Positions 28,936 to 37,460 of a DNA stretch of 64,000 nt are shown here, one piece after another. Origin of the DNA: GCA-002700125 sp964434385 (GTDB lineage: Bacteria; Chloroflexota; Dehalococcoidia; Lucifugimonadales; Lucifugimonadaceae); assembly GCA_964434385.1 (NCBI GenBank), contig CAYSUW010000004.1, forward strand, positions 21,751-85,750. The letters are read 5' to 3'. Made by a program: the position numbers and the translations under genes. A model generated the notes under the pieces. It was not told the DNA's origin. It made no database searches and saw nothing but the letters and a program-made list of their open reading frames with translations. Numbering within the stretch: the first letter of the stretch is position 1; each line of letters opens with the position of its first letter.

Positions 28936-30165
28936 ATGTCTTCTGCATCAAACAAAACCCTAGTACAGAAGTACGGTGGGTCATCATTAAAAAACATAAG
29001 TGCTATAAAAAATATAGCTAAAAAAATCATCAAAAAACATTCTGAAGGATTTAATATGGTTGTTGTAGTTTCATCTATGGGAAAATCTACTGATCAGCTT
29101 CTCAATAAAGCTACCAAAATCATCAAAGATATAAGTGCTAAGCATAACAGAGACCTAGATATGCTTCTGTCTACAGGAGAATTAGTTAGTGCTACATTAT
29201 TATCAATGGCAATAAACTCTAATGGAGTTAATGCAATTAGCTTAACGGGAACACAAGCTGGAATCAAAACAAATCTTCACTACGGCTCCGCTAGGATTTC
29301 TAATATTGAAATTTCTAGAATAAAAAAAGAATTAAACGCAAATAAAATCGTAATAGTTGCAGGGTTTCAAGGGATTTCCAATACGGAAGATATTACTACT
29401 CTTGGGAGAGGAGGATCTGATACAACCGCAGTGGCTTTAGCAGCAGCTATAAAGGCTTCAATATGTGAAATATACACTGACGTTGAAGGTATTTACACAG
29501 CAGATCCCAATATTGTTAAAGAAGCTAAATTAATTCATTATTTATCTTTTGAAGAAATGCTAGAAATGGCATCATTAGGTGCTAAAATGCACCCTAGATC
29601 TATAGAATTAGGATCAATATATAATATACCTATATCTGTAAGACATTCTGCAAGATCTACTAAAGGAACAATAATAAAGTCAGGAATCAAAAAAATGGAA
29701 ATTAGAGAAGTAGTAACAGGTTTACCCACAGAAAGAAAGATATCTAAAATAACAATAAAAGATTTAAGTGATGTTCCTGGAACAGCCGCAAACATATTTC
29801 TGCCTCTAGCAAATCAAGGAATAAATGTAGATGTGATTGTTCAAGACGCAGGAACTGACGGAAAAACTAATTTAAGCTTTACTCTGTCAGAGAGTCATCT
29901 AAATCAGGCTATTGAGCTATTAAGTACTTCTGATTATATAAAGTCCGAAAACATTAATAGTGAAAAAGGTTTAGGAAAAATAAGTATCGTTGGAACTGGA
30001 ATTCAGAACCAACCTGGATATGCTGCTAGAATGTTTAAAAATTTAGCAGATGCAGATGTGAACATAGACATGATTACTACTTCAGAAATAAGAATTACAT
30101 GTATAATCAAAGATTCTGATATAGATCGAGCTGCGAATGTTTTACACAAAGAATTCTTTAAGTAA
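28936..30165 (+). CDS. lysC: Aspartate kinase with ACT domains
   Basis: Aspartokinase makes aspartyl phosphate for lysine, threonine and methionine synthesis. The kinase domain starts with VQKYGGSSLKN and contains a TLGRGGSDTTAVALA signature near 155 and an EIYTDVEGIYTADP segment near 178. Two ACT domains fill the last 135 residues and probably bind lysine and/or threonine as feedback inhibitors. The 409-residue length is normal for a monofunctional enzyme. It starts two bases after thrB. Confidence 0.96.
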   Translation: MSSASNKTLVQKYGGSSLKNISAIKNIAKKIIKKHSEGFNMVVVVSSMGKSTDQLLNKATKIIKDISAKHNRDLDMLLSTGELVSATLLSMAINSNGVNAISLTGTQAGIKTNLHYGSARISNIEISRIKKELNANKIVIVAGFQGISNTEDITTLGRGGSDTTAVALAAAIKASICEIYTDVEGIYTADPNIVKEAKLIHYLSFEEMLEMASLGAKMHPRSIELGSIYNIPISVRHSARSTKGTIIKSGIKKMEIREVVTGLPTERKISKITIKDLSDVPGTAANIFLPLANQGINVDVIVQDAGTDGKTNLSFTLSESHLNQAIELLSTSDYIKSENINSEKGLGKISIVGTGIQNQPGYAARMFKNLADADVNIDMITTSEIRITCIIKDSDIDRAANVLHKEFFK

Positions 30166-30180
30166 ACTGGAACATTTAGG

Positions 30181-30903
30181 ATGTTTTTATCAATAATTAT
30201 TCCTTCTTACAATGAATCCGCAATTATAGAAGATTCTCTAAAAAAGATTGAAAATTTCTTATCTAAAAAAAAATTTCAATATGAGATTATTTTGATTAAT
30301 GACGGTAGTACAGACGATACATTAAATATAGTTACTCAATTGTCTTCAAAAAACCCTAAGATAAGAATAATTGATATTCCCCATAAAGGAAAAGGTGCTG
30401 CAGTTAAAAAAGGAATAATAGAATCAAAAGCAAAATGGAATTTTTTGTGTGATGCGGATTTATCTATGCCTATAGATGAGTTAGATAAATTTTTGACACT
30501 TATTAGTCAGGATCCTTCTGTAGACATCATTATTGCTAATAGGAGTGATATTAATTCAAACGTTTATAAAGAACCTAGAACAAGACATTATCTAGGAATT
30601 ATATTTAATATATTTGTTAGATTATTATTATTAAAAAATTTCTATGATACCCAATGCGGATTTAAACTTTTTAAGAATTCAACAACATTAAAAATTTTCA
30701 AACTACAAAAAATTAACGGATTTTGCTTTGATGTAGAAATACTATACTTGGCAAACAGATTTAAGAAAAACATCAAACAGATTCCCATAGAATGGCATTA
30801 TAATCCCAATAGTTCGGTGAGAATCTTTAATGGCTCTAAAGCATTTATTGACCTAGTATTGATCTTGATTTTTAGAATCTTCAAAAAATATGAAATTTAC
30901 TAA
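30181..30903 (+). CDS. Dolichyl-phosphate-type family 2 glycosyltransferase
   Basis: A 240-residue GT2 enzyme with SIIIPSYNES at the start, NDGSTDDT near 40 and DADLSMP near 91 as the metal-binding motif. CGFKLF near 160 is typical of polyprenyl-phosphate mannose/glucose synthases (DPM/DPG-like). A hydrophobic C-terminal stretch is short. It probably loads a sugar on a polyprenyl carrier for protein or envelope glycosylation. It follows lysC by 15 bases and its stop overlaps the convergent sirtuin gene by 4 bases (CTAA). Confidence 0.88.
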   Translation: MFLSIIIPSYNESAIIEDSLKKIENFLSKKKFQYEIILINDGSTDDTLNIVTQLSSKNPKIRIIDIPHKGKGAAVKKGIIESKAKWNFLCDADLSMPIDELDKFLTLISQDPSVDIIIANRSDINSNVYKEPRTRHYLGIIFNIFVRLLLLKNFYDTQCGFKLFKNSTTLKIFKLQKINGFCFDVEILYLANRFKKNIKQIPIEWHYNPNSSVRIFNGSKAFIDLVLILIFRIFKKYEIY

Positions 30904-31658
30904 ATATTTTCAAAAAGTTTAGGTAAAATTTCTGATGTTGAACCTTGTATAACCACATCACAAAACTCTGTAAGTTTAGTTGATGTAATATTTATCTCTA
31001 TTAATTTTGCATTTTGGGATTTTGCTATCCAAAACAATCCTGCTGCTGGCCTAACAGTTGAAGAAGTTCCAATAGATATTACACAATCAGCAGAATCAAT
31101 TGCCATTCTAGAAGACTTTAAAACATCTTTTGGAATAGGCTCTCCAAACATTACAGAATCAAATTTCATAATATTCCCACATTTTAAACAAGGATCTGGC
31201 ATTTTCGTGATTCTATTTTCCATTCTATCTATTCTTGCGCAACATCCAATGCAACGAAATTTTTTCCTATTCCCATGAATTTCTATTAAATTCTCAGTTC
31301 CAATCTCTAGGTGCAATCCATCAATATTTTGAGTAATAAGCTTTTTAATTAATCCAATATCTACCATAGATTTTAATATTTTGTGGCCTACATTTGGTCT
31401 AGCTAACTCTAGAGTTTTCCTTAATTCATTAATATATGGAGCAGAAGCATATTCTATTTCTCTAACCCACCATTTATGAGGATCTTTAATAAAATCAGAA
31501 TAACTATTTAGACTAGGCTTTCCAAATCTTGTCCATAATCCATCTGTACCTTGAAAAGTAGGAACTCCACTATCTACAGAAATACCTGCTCCAGTGACAA
31601 CCACAATATACTCACTTGAATTAATTATTTTTATTGATTCTTTGATCTCATTTTTCAT
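30900..31658 (-). CDS. NAD-dependent protein deacylase, Sir2 family
   Basis: Sirtuins remove acyl groups from lysines using NAD. The 252-residue protein has VVTGAGISVDSGVPTFQG at residues 19-36, TQNIDGLH near 115, the catalytic-His EIHGN near 130, two Cys pairs (CIGC and CLKC) for zinc, and a SIGTSSTVRPAA segment near 195-207. The start ATG at 31658 overlaps the end of recF by 11 bases, so the two are translationally coupled. The target proteins are unknown. Confidence 0.93.
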   Translation of the reverse strand: MKNEIKESIKIINSSEYIVVVTGAGISVDSGVPTFQGTDGLWTRFGKPSLNSYSDFIKDPHKWWVREIEYASAPYINELRKTLELARPNVGHKILKSMVDIGLIKKLITQNIDGLHLEIGTENLIEIHGNRKKFRCIGCCARIDRMENRITKMPDPCLKCGNIMKFDSVMFGEPIPKDVLKSSRMAIDSADCVISIGTSSTVRPAAGLFWIAKSQNAKLIEINITSTKLTEFCDVVIQGSTSEILPKLFENI

Positions 31659-32838
31659 TATTTTCTATATTTTTAACTACCCCTTTATTGACACTAAATA
31701 ACTTTGAATTGCCTAATTTAGAATTGTCTAATAGTTTGATATCTGGAACAGTAACTAAGACTTGATCATAAGAAGCTATTAGTTCCAAAACTAATTTTCT
31801 TCTTTCTGAATCCATTTCAGACATTACATCATCAAGAATTATTATAGGATCACTTTTTTTCAATTCACCTATTATCTTAGCTTCTGCTAATTTCAACGCT
31901 AAAACTATAGATCTTATTTGACCTCTAGATGCATAATTTGAAATATTAAATCCAGATAATGTTATTTCAATATCATCTCTGTGTGGGCCAATTAAAGAAG
32001 TTCCAAGCTTTAGTTCATCATGCTTTAATCTTTCAATAGATTCAAAAATTAATTTTCGATAATCATTCTTTTGTAATAATTTATTTTTAAAATCAAATTC
32101 ATTAGAGGATTTCAAATTGGGTTTGTATATTATTTCCAGACTTTCATTTTCTATAGATAATTGATCGTACAAATCTACTGTATAATCAAATAATTTTTGA
32201 ACAATCTTATGTCGAAAAAACATAATCAAACTTCCATCATCAATCAATTTGTCAGTCCAAAATTTCAACTCATGATAATTTGAATTATTTGATGAAATAT
32301 TTTTTAAAATCCTATTTCTGTTTTTTATTACCTGATTATATCTCTGAAGAGCCTTTAAATATTGAATATCAGTTTGAGAAATAAAAATATTTAGAAATTT
32401 TCTTCTTACTTGAGGTGCTCCAATAATTAACATTAAATCATTAGCTTCGAACATTACAGCGTTAAAAGCACCTATAAAAGAATTCAAAGAGACTTTAGCT
32501 CCATTGATTTTCAATTCCTTCTTAAATTTATGAAGCTTATTTTCATTCAAAACATTTTTATCAGGAATTAATTCAAATTCTATACTGAATAAATTAGATT
32601 CATCAGACCCTATCCCTTTAATATAACAATGTTCTCCTAGGTTAATTTCATGATTAATTAATTCTTGATCTGAAGAAGACCTAGTAGTTTTGCCAATCGC
32701 TAATAAATATATACTTTCTACTAAGTTGCTTTTTCCTTGACCATTAGATCCCCAAAAAATATTTAATCCTGGAGATAAATCAATAGAAGTATCAATATGG
32801 TTTCTGAAGTTTTTCAGAGAAATTTTAGAAAGTAAAAT
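31648..32838 (-). CDS. recF: DNA replication/repair protein RecF, apparent ATT (AUU) start
   Basis: RecF is an ABC-type ATPase that loads RecA at gaps. The only ATG/GTG/TTG-initiated frame begins at 32550, but the frame is open further upstream and encodes a perfect RecF N-terminus: SLKNFRN, then Walker A GSNGQGKSNL near residue 34. An in-frame TAA lies at 32851-32853, and no ATG, GTG or TTG occurs between it and Walker A. The ATT at 32836-32838, 7 bases after AAGGGAG, gives a 396-residue protein beginning LLSKISLKNFRN, as in RecF proteins. Walker B (IIILDDVMSE) and the signature YASRGQIRS are intact. I read it as functional with an AUU start. A sequencing error or CTG start further in are alternatives. 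Confidence 0.85.
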   Translation of the reverse strand: MLLSKISLKNFRNHIDTSIDLSPGLNIFWGSNGQGKSNLVESIYLLAIGKTTRSSSDQELINHEINLGEHCYIKGIGSDESNLFSIEFELIPDKNVLNENKLHKFKKELKINGAKVSLNSFIGAFNAVMFEANDLMLIIGAPQVRRKFLNIFISQTDIQYLKALQRYNQVIKNRNRILKNISSNNSNYHELKFWTDKLIDDGSLIMFFRHKIVQKLFDYTVDLYDQLSIENESLEIIYKPNLKSSNEFDFKNKLLQKNDYRKLIFESIERLKHDELKLGTSLIGPHRDDIEITLSGFNISNYASRGQIRSIVLALKLAEAKIIGELKKSDPIIILDDVMSEMDSERRKLVLELIASYDQVLVTVPDIKLLDNSKLGNSKLFSVNKGVVKNIENNEK

Positions 32839-32841
32839 ATT

Positions 32842-32848
32842 AAAACTC
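32842..32848 (-). promoter_or_regulatory. Shine-Dalgarno deciding the recF ATT start
   Basis: Read on the minus strand, the sequence just after the in-frame stop contains AAGGGAG, followed by TTTTAAT and then ATT. Spacing of about seven bases is ideal for initiation at that ATT. No other candidate start has an SD-like sequence before it. Confidence 0.55.
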
Positions 32849-32884
32849 CCTTATAGCCTAATAAATAATTATAATTCAATTATA

Positions 32885-33859
32885 TTAATCAAAGATCGAA
32901 TATAACCATTTTTGATTATTCTTATACCAAATCACAGTCTTCTCTAAACCATCTTCTAAACTAATTTTGGGATACCAATTGAGAAGTGATTTAGCTTTAT
33001 TAATGTTAGCCCAAGTATAATCAACATCTGCATAATGTTTTGGAAAATATTCTATTTTAGATTCTTTTTTTATAATTTTTTCTAGAATTTTCAAAACATC
33101 AATTAAAGAATAAGGTTTTGATGAACCTAAGTTTAGAGTCTGAAAACCTTCAAGTTTACTAGAACTAATAATTCCATCACAGATATCTTCTACATATGTA
33201 AAATCTCTTTCTTGAGAACCATCTCCAAAAAGATTTATTGTTTCTTCATTAATAATTTTATGAATAAATTTCAAAATACTCATATCTATTCTTCCTGCAG
33301 GTCCATAGACAGTAAAAAATCTAAGAGAAGAGACATTCAACGATGAAAGATTCGTATAATTTCTTGATACTATTTCAGCAAATAATTTCGAAAATGCATA
33401 AGGAGATTGTGGATTTTCTTCTGTCTCATTTTCTATGAATGGCATTTTATTATTATTTTGTGATCCATAAATACTAGAAGAAGAGGCTAAAATAAAAGAT
33501 TGGCTCGAAAATTTTGTTGCTATGTTCAACATATTCAGAGTTCCAATAATATTATTTTCATAATATTTCTTAGGGTTTTCTACAGACTGTCTTACACCAG
33601 CTAAACCTGCTAGATGATAAACCGTAGGAATTTTTTGTATATTTTCTTCACTTATTCTTTTATTCAATTCTGCCTTATTGGTGATATCTACATCAAGAAA
33701 TTTAAGTCCATTTCCTCTTAATTGTTTCAATCTCCAATCATGTAACGGATTCATTAAGGAATCTAAAGTATCAATACCTATTACAGGTATATTCTGAAAC
33801 AATAATTTCTTAGAAAGATGAAATCCTATAAATCCTGTACATCCAGTAACTACAATCAA
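32885..33859 (-). CDS. NAD-dependent epimerase/dehydratase (UDP-glucuronate epimerase-like)
   Basis: An extended SDR of 324 residues. The Rossmann motif VTGCTGFIGFHL is at the N-terminus, Ser/Tyr/Lys catalytic residues appear in ASSSSIYG near 127 and in YAFSK (Tyr-x-x-x-Lys) near 155. TVYGPAGR(I)DM near 190 is the pattern of UDP-glucuronate 4-epimerases and related decarboxylases. It starts with TTG after AAGGAAAA. It is unlinked to the main polysaccharide island but is likely to make a nucleotide sugar for it. recF follows 46 bases downstream. Confidence 0.87.
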   Translation of the reverse strand: MIVVTGCTGFIGFHLSKKLLFQNIPVIGIDTLDSLMNPLHDWRLKQLRGNGLKFLDVDITNKAELNKRISEENIQKIPTVYHLAGLAGVRQSVENPKKYYENNIIGTLNMLNIATKFSSQSFILASSSSIYGSQNNNKMPFIENETEENPQSPYAFSKLFAEIVSRNYTNLSSLNVSSLRFFTVYGPAGRIDMSILKFIHKIINEETINLFGDGSQERDFTYVEDICDGIISSSKLEGFQTLNLGSSKPYSLIDVLKILEKIIKKESKIEYFPKHYADVDYTWANINKAKSLLNWYPKISLEDGLEKTVIWYKNNQKWLYSIFD

Positions 33860-33947
33860 TTATTTTCCTTACTTTTTACATTATTGATAATCTAAACAGT
33901 TATTATTTATTATTACCTAGTTAAAAAAAAACACAAATATATTCAAT

Positions 33948-34685
33948 ATGAATCATAAAAAAATATCTGCTGTATCTTTTGATCTCTGGGATACTTTAAT
34001 AAAAGATACAAATAGTATGATGCAAAAAAGATCCCAGTGTCGAATTAACAACATAGAGACTTTATTATCAAACACAAATTCAAAAGTCTCTAAAACTATC
34101 ATTAAAAATTCATTAAACTACATCAGAGAAAAATGTACTGAAGATCATAATAATGAATTTGACATTAGTTTCCATGATAGAGTCAATCAATTAATCAACC
34201 TTATTTCTAAAGAAAAAGTCATAACCCCTACAAAGAATCTTAATAAATCAATAGGACAAATAATTGATGATGCTTTCCTCGCATATCCTCCAAATTTAGT
34301 TGAAGGAGCAAAAGAAACAATAGAAAAAATTAATCAAAAAGGATATTTAATGTGCCTTATTTCTAATACAGGATTTACTTCCCCAGATACATATAATATT
34401 TTCTTGGAAAAAATTGGTATCTCTAAATACATAAAAATAATTTTACTCTCAAATGAAATTCAAACCGCAAAACCTTCAAAAAAAATTTATGATCTAGCTA
34501 TAAAAAAACTAGGCGTTCCCAATAGAGAAATAATTCATATTGGAGATAATTATCAAGCTGATGTTATAGGATCAAAAAATTGTGGGCTCAAACCTCTTTG
34601 GGTTAATGATGATGATAATCCAACAAACAAAGAAAATGAAAAAATTATCATTAAATCTATACCTGAAATTTTAGGATTTATCTAA
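33948..34685 (+). CDS. HAD-superfamily hydrolase
   Basis: A 245-residue HAD phosphatase with a C1-type cap. Motif I is FDLWDTL near residue 11 (nucleophile Asp), motif II ISNTG near 137, motif III Lys in TAKPSKK near 178, and motif IV HIGDNYQADVIG near 197-208. Similar enzymes act on phosphoglycolate, pyridoxal phosphate or sugar phosphates; the substrate is not indicated. It converges with the next gene with a 15-base overlap. Confidence 0.85.
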   Translation: MNHKKISAVSFDLWDTLIKDTNSMMQKRSQCRINNIETLLSNTNSKVSKTIIKNSLNYIREKCTEDHNNEFDISFHDRVNQLINLISKEKVITPTKNLNKSIGQIIDDAFLAYPPNLVEGAKETIEKINQKGYLMCLISNTGFTSPDTYNIFLEKIGISKYIKIILLSNEIQTAKPSKKIYDLAIKKLGVPNREIIHIGDNYQADVIGSKNCGLKPLWVNDDDNPTNKENEKIIIKSIPEILGFI

Positions 34686-35357
34686 TTTAAACCCCAAAAA
34701 ATACCTCACAATAAAATAAATAAATAAAAATTCTATCATTGATAATAACCCAATAGCATAAGTAGCATCTCTAAAGAAGCTCTCAGGAAACAACATAATC
34801 AAATAATCAGTTTTAGGATTAAGAATCCAAAGATCATTTGAAAAACTAATTTCGTGGAACAAAACGAAAAAATAATCAAAAAAAACTAAAAAAGTTATTG
34901 AAATCAATATAACTAAAAAAACACTTAATAAACCACTTAGTAATATTAGCCTTAAGAGTGTTTCTTTCCAATTATGATCATGAAAAACCAATATAAAAGA
35001 AAAAATTATAAAAACACACCCTATTATTAAACCAATAGTATCAATCAAATTTATCAAATTCTTAACATCTTTCATATGATAAATTTCTCGTTGATTAAAT
35101 AAAAATTTCATTTGATTATTTATAGTAGTTTCAACTGATAAATATTCATCATTATTTTGAAAGTAAGTTCGTATCTCTTTACCGATTTTTCTTAAATTTG
35201 TTAATTCAATACTAGTCTTTTCGGATATTTCGTATCTCCAAAAATCATATTCATAAATAAATCTAGTTTTTATAACAATATCTGAAGCAATAATAATTAA
35301 AAATACAGGTACAGAAAGAACTAACAATCCTTTAAATGTCAAAAGTAATACTTTCAT
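34671..35357 (-). CDS. Uncharacterised four-helix membrane protein
   Basis: I do not recognise this family. The 228-residue product has four clear hydrophobic segments: near residues 5-28, 95-117, 130-160 and 193-218. A mostly polar section of about 65 residues between the first and second (rich in Tyr, Asn and Thr) would face one side of the membrane. The ATG at 35357 is preferred over an in-frame TTG at 35423. That TTG would add 22 residues and overlap the mazG ribosome-binding site. It is divergent from mazG. Confidence 0.55.
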   Translation of the reverse strand: MKVLLLTFKGLLVLSVPVFLIIIASDIVIKTRFIYEYDFWRYEISEKTSIELTNLRKIGKEIRTYFQNNDEYLSVETTINNQMKFLFNQREIYHMKDVKNLINLIDTIGLIIGCVFIIFSFILVFHDHNWKETLLRLILLSGLLSVFLVILISITFLVFFDYFFVLFHEISFSNDLWILNPKTDYLIMLFPESFFRDATYAIGLLSMIEFLFIYFIVRYFLGFKLDKS

Positions 35358-35426
35358 AAAGTTAAATTTCTTGTAAATATAATAAATATAATATTTATTC
35401 CCATAACTTAGGAGATATTTCAAACT

Positions 35427-36086
35427 ATGTCTAGAGATTTTAAAGAATTAATTAAAGTAGTGGAAACTTTAAGAGGAACTGATGGTTGTCCTTGGGATAA
35501 AGAACAAACACATCTTTCATTAAAACCATTATTGATTGAAGAGGTATATGAATTAGTATCAGCTATAGAAGATAATAACCAAGAAAAAATTATTGAAGAG
35601 TTAGGAGATATCTTAATTCATATAGTTTTCCATGCTGATATTGGTAAGAATCAAAAAACTTTTTCTTTTAATGAGATTTTTAAAACAGCAATTACAAAAC
35701 TTAAAAGAAGACATCCTCATATTTTTTCATCAGAAAAAAGTAACTTAAACTTAGATGAAGTTCATAAACAATGGGATAGAATCAAGCAAGAAGAAAATAA
35801 TGATCCACTCTCTTTGATAAAAAATATTCCTAATCAACTACCATCTCTATTAAAATCTGCCAGTTTATATTCTAGAGGAAAAAAACTTAACCTAATAAAA
35901 AAACAAAAAATCCCTACCGCAATTACATTTGATCTAAAACCTATAGAACAAATGTCTAAGAAAGAGACATCAAAAAAAATTTTTGAGTTAGTTGCAAGCC
36001 TTGAAGAAATTGGACTGAATACAGAAGATATTCTCAGAGAATATAATAATTCAGTAATAAAAAAATTTATTTCAAATAAAGATTAG
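35427..36086 (+). CDS. mazG: Nucleoside triphosphate pyrophosphohydrolase MazG
   Basis: MazG hydrolyses NTPs and dNTPs to monophosphates and limits mutagenic or stress nucleotides. The 219-residue protein has LRGTDGCPWDKEQTH near residues 12-28, an E-E-x-Y-E metal site (EEVYELV) near 43 and EELGDILIH near 60, the all-alpha NTPase motif set. KRRHPHIF near 94 is the family signature. E. coli MazG has 263 residues; here the C-terminal repeat is shorter. AGGAGAT is well placed before the ATG. Confidence 0.94.
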   Translation: MSRDFKELIKVVETLRGTDGCPWDKEQTHLSLKPLLIEEVYELVSAIEDNNQEKIIEELGDILIHIVFHADIGKNQKTFSFNEIFKTAITKLKRRHPHIFSSEKSNLNLDEVHKQWDRIKQEENNDPLSLIKNIPNQLPSLLKSASLYSRGKKLNLIKKQKIPTAITFDLKPIEQMSKKETSKKIFELVASLEEIGLNTEDILREYNNSVIKKFISNKD

Positions 36087-36124
36087 ACAAACTAAAAAAA
36101 TTTAATCACAATAAAAATATTAAT

Positions 36125-37441
36125 ATGTTGAATGAAAATATAAAAAACATACTTCCTTTGACTTCTAAAGTTAACAAAGAAGGAACTTTAGAAATTGGAG
36201 GATGTAACTTAGAGGAATTGTCGAATCAATATGGAACACCACTATACTTATATGATGAGACAACAATAAGGCAAATCTCTAAAGAATTCGTTAATGAATT
36301 TGAAAATTCTTACCCTGATTCACACATTTCTTATTCATCCAAAGCTTTTTCCAGTCCTTATCTTACAAAAATTTTAGAAAAAGAAAATCTTGGAATAGAT
36401 GTTGTTTCAGGAGGAGAATTATCTGTACTTCAACATGCCGAATTTCCATCATCAAAAGTTAATTTTCATGGTAACAACAAATCATATGAGGAATTAAAAC
36501 AAGCAGTAGAATGGGAAATAGGAACCATTACTTTAGATAGCTTCGATGAAATTACTCTGTTAAATCAAATAGCTTCTGAATTATCTATAAAACAAAAAGT
36601 TTTAATAAGAGTTTCCCCAAGCGTAGACCCTAAGACACATATTCTAACCACAACAGGTAACCTTGATTCTAAATTTGGATTTCCAATAGAAACAGGACAA
36701 GCAGAAGAAGCTATAAAATTAACTGTAAAAATGTCCAATTTGGATCTACATGGAATTCATTTCCACTTGGGATCTCCTATTTTTGAAACAAAACCCTATA
36801 TTTTAGCAATAAATTATGTATTAGAGTTTGCGAATCAACAGAAAAAAAATGGTTTAAACCTAAGAATATTTAACCCTGGTGGAGGTTTCGCTGTTTCATA
36901 TACTTCTACTGATAAAATTCCTCCAAGCATTAAAGAATATGCAAATTCCATCTCTAAAACAATAAAAAATAAATGTAACGAACTTTCATTACCCGAACCA
37001 CATTTAATAGTTGAACCTGGAAGAGCTATTGTGGCCAGGTCTGGAGTTGCAATTTATAAAGTTGGAAATATCAAAGATATCCCTGGAGTAAGAAAATATG
37101 TAAGTATAGATGGAGGTATGGGAGATAATATAAGGCCAGCATTGTATCAGTCAAAATATTCTTTATTCTCAGTAACTAAAATACTAAATAAACCAACTGA
37201 AAAAGTAGCTGTAGTAGGAAAATTTTGTGAATCTGGAGATATTTTATCGAGTGAAACTTACCTTCCTAAATTAAAATATGGTGATTTAATTTTAGCAGCA
37301 ACTTCTGGGGCATATAACATACCTATGTCTAGCAATTACAATATGTACTGTAGACCAACTATTTTAATAGTCAATCAGGGTAATCATAGAATTATAAAAA
37401 AAAGAGAAACTTATGAAGATTTACTTTCTCATTTTGTCTAA
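36125..37441 (+). CDS. lysA: Diaminopimelate decarboxylase
   Basis: LysA converts meso-diaminopimelate to lysine, the last step of lysine synthesis. The 438-residue protein is a fold-III PLP enzyme with YSSKAFSSPY near 60 (the PLP lysine), DVVSGGEL near 90, FHLGSPIF near 212, GGGFAVSY near 253, VEPGRAIVA near 300 and CESGDIL near 365. It starts at ATG 36125, 38 bases after mazG, and heads a core operon with holB and cmk. lysC elsewhere in the window supplies the pathway's first step. Confidence 0.96.
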   Translation: MLNENIKNILPLTSKVNKEGTLEIGGCNLEELSNQYGTPLYLYDETTIRQISKEFVNEFENSYPDSHISYSSKAFSSPYLTKILEKENLGIDVVSGGELSVLQHAEFPSSKVNFHGNNKSYEELKQAVEWEIGTITLDSFDEITLLNQIASELSIKQKVLIRVSPSVDPKTHILTTTGNLDSKFGFPIETGQAEEAIKLTVKMSNLDLHGIHFHLGSPIFETKPYILAINYVLEFANQQKKNGLNLRIFNPGGGFAVSYTSTDKIPPSIKEYANSISKTIKNKCNELSLPEPHLIVEPGRAIVARSGVAIYKVGNIKDIPGVRKYVSIDGGMGDNIRPALYQSKYSLFSVTKILNKPTEKVAVVGKFCESGDILSSETYLPKLKYGDLILAATSGAYNIPMSSNYNMYCRPTILIVNQGNHRIIKKRETYEDLLSHFV

Positions 37442-37450
37442 AGTTTTATT

Positions 37451-37455
37451 GGAGG
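37451..37455 (+). promoter_or_regulatory. Shine-Dalgarno deciding the holB ATT start
   Basis: GGAGG lies 5 bases before an in-frame ATT at 37461. An in-frame TAA occupies 37458-37460, so no upstream start is possible. The next ATG in the frame (37533) has no Shine-Dalgarno sequence and lies inside the conserved N-terminus. Confidence 0.6.
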
Positions 37456-37460
37456 TTTAA

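Noticed and set aside
31648..32838. recF as a 5'-truncated gene or pseudogene
   Set aside because: The upstream frame is open and encodes the conserved N-terminus and Walker A with no frameshift; only the start codon is unusual.
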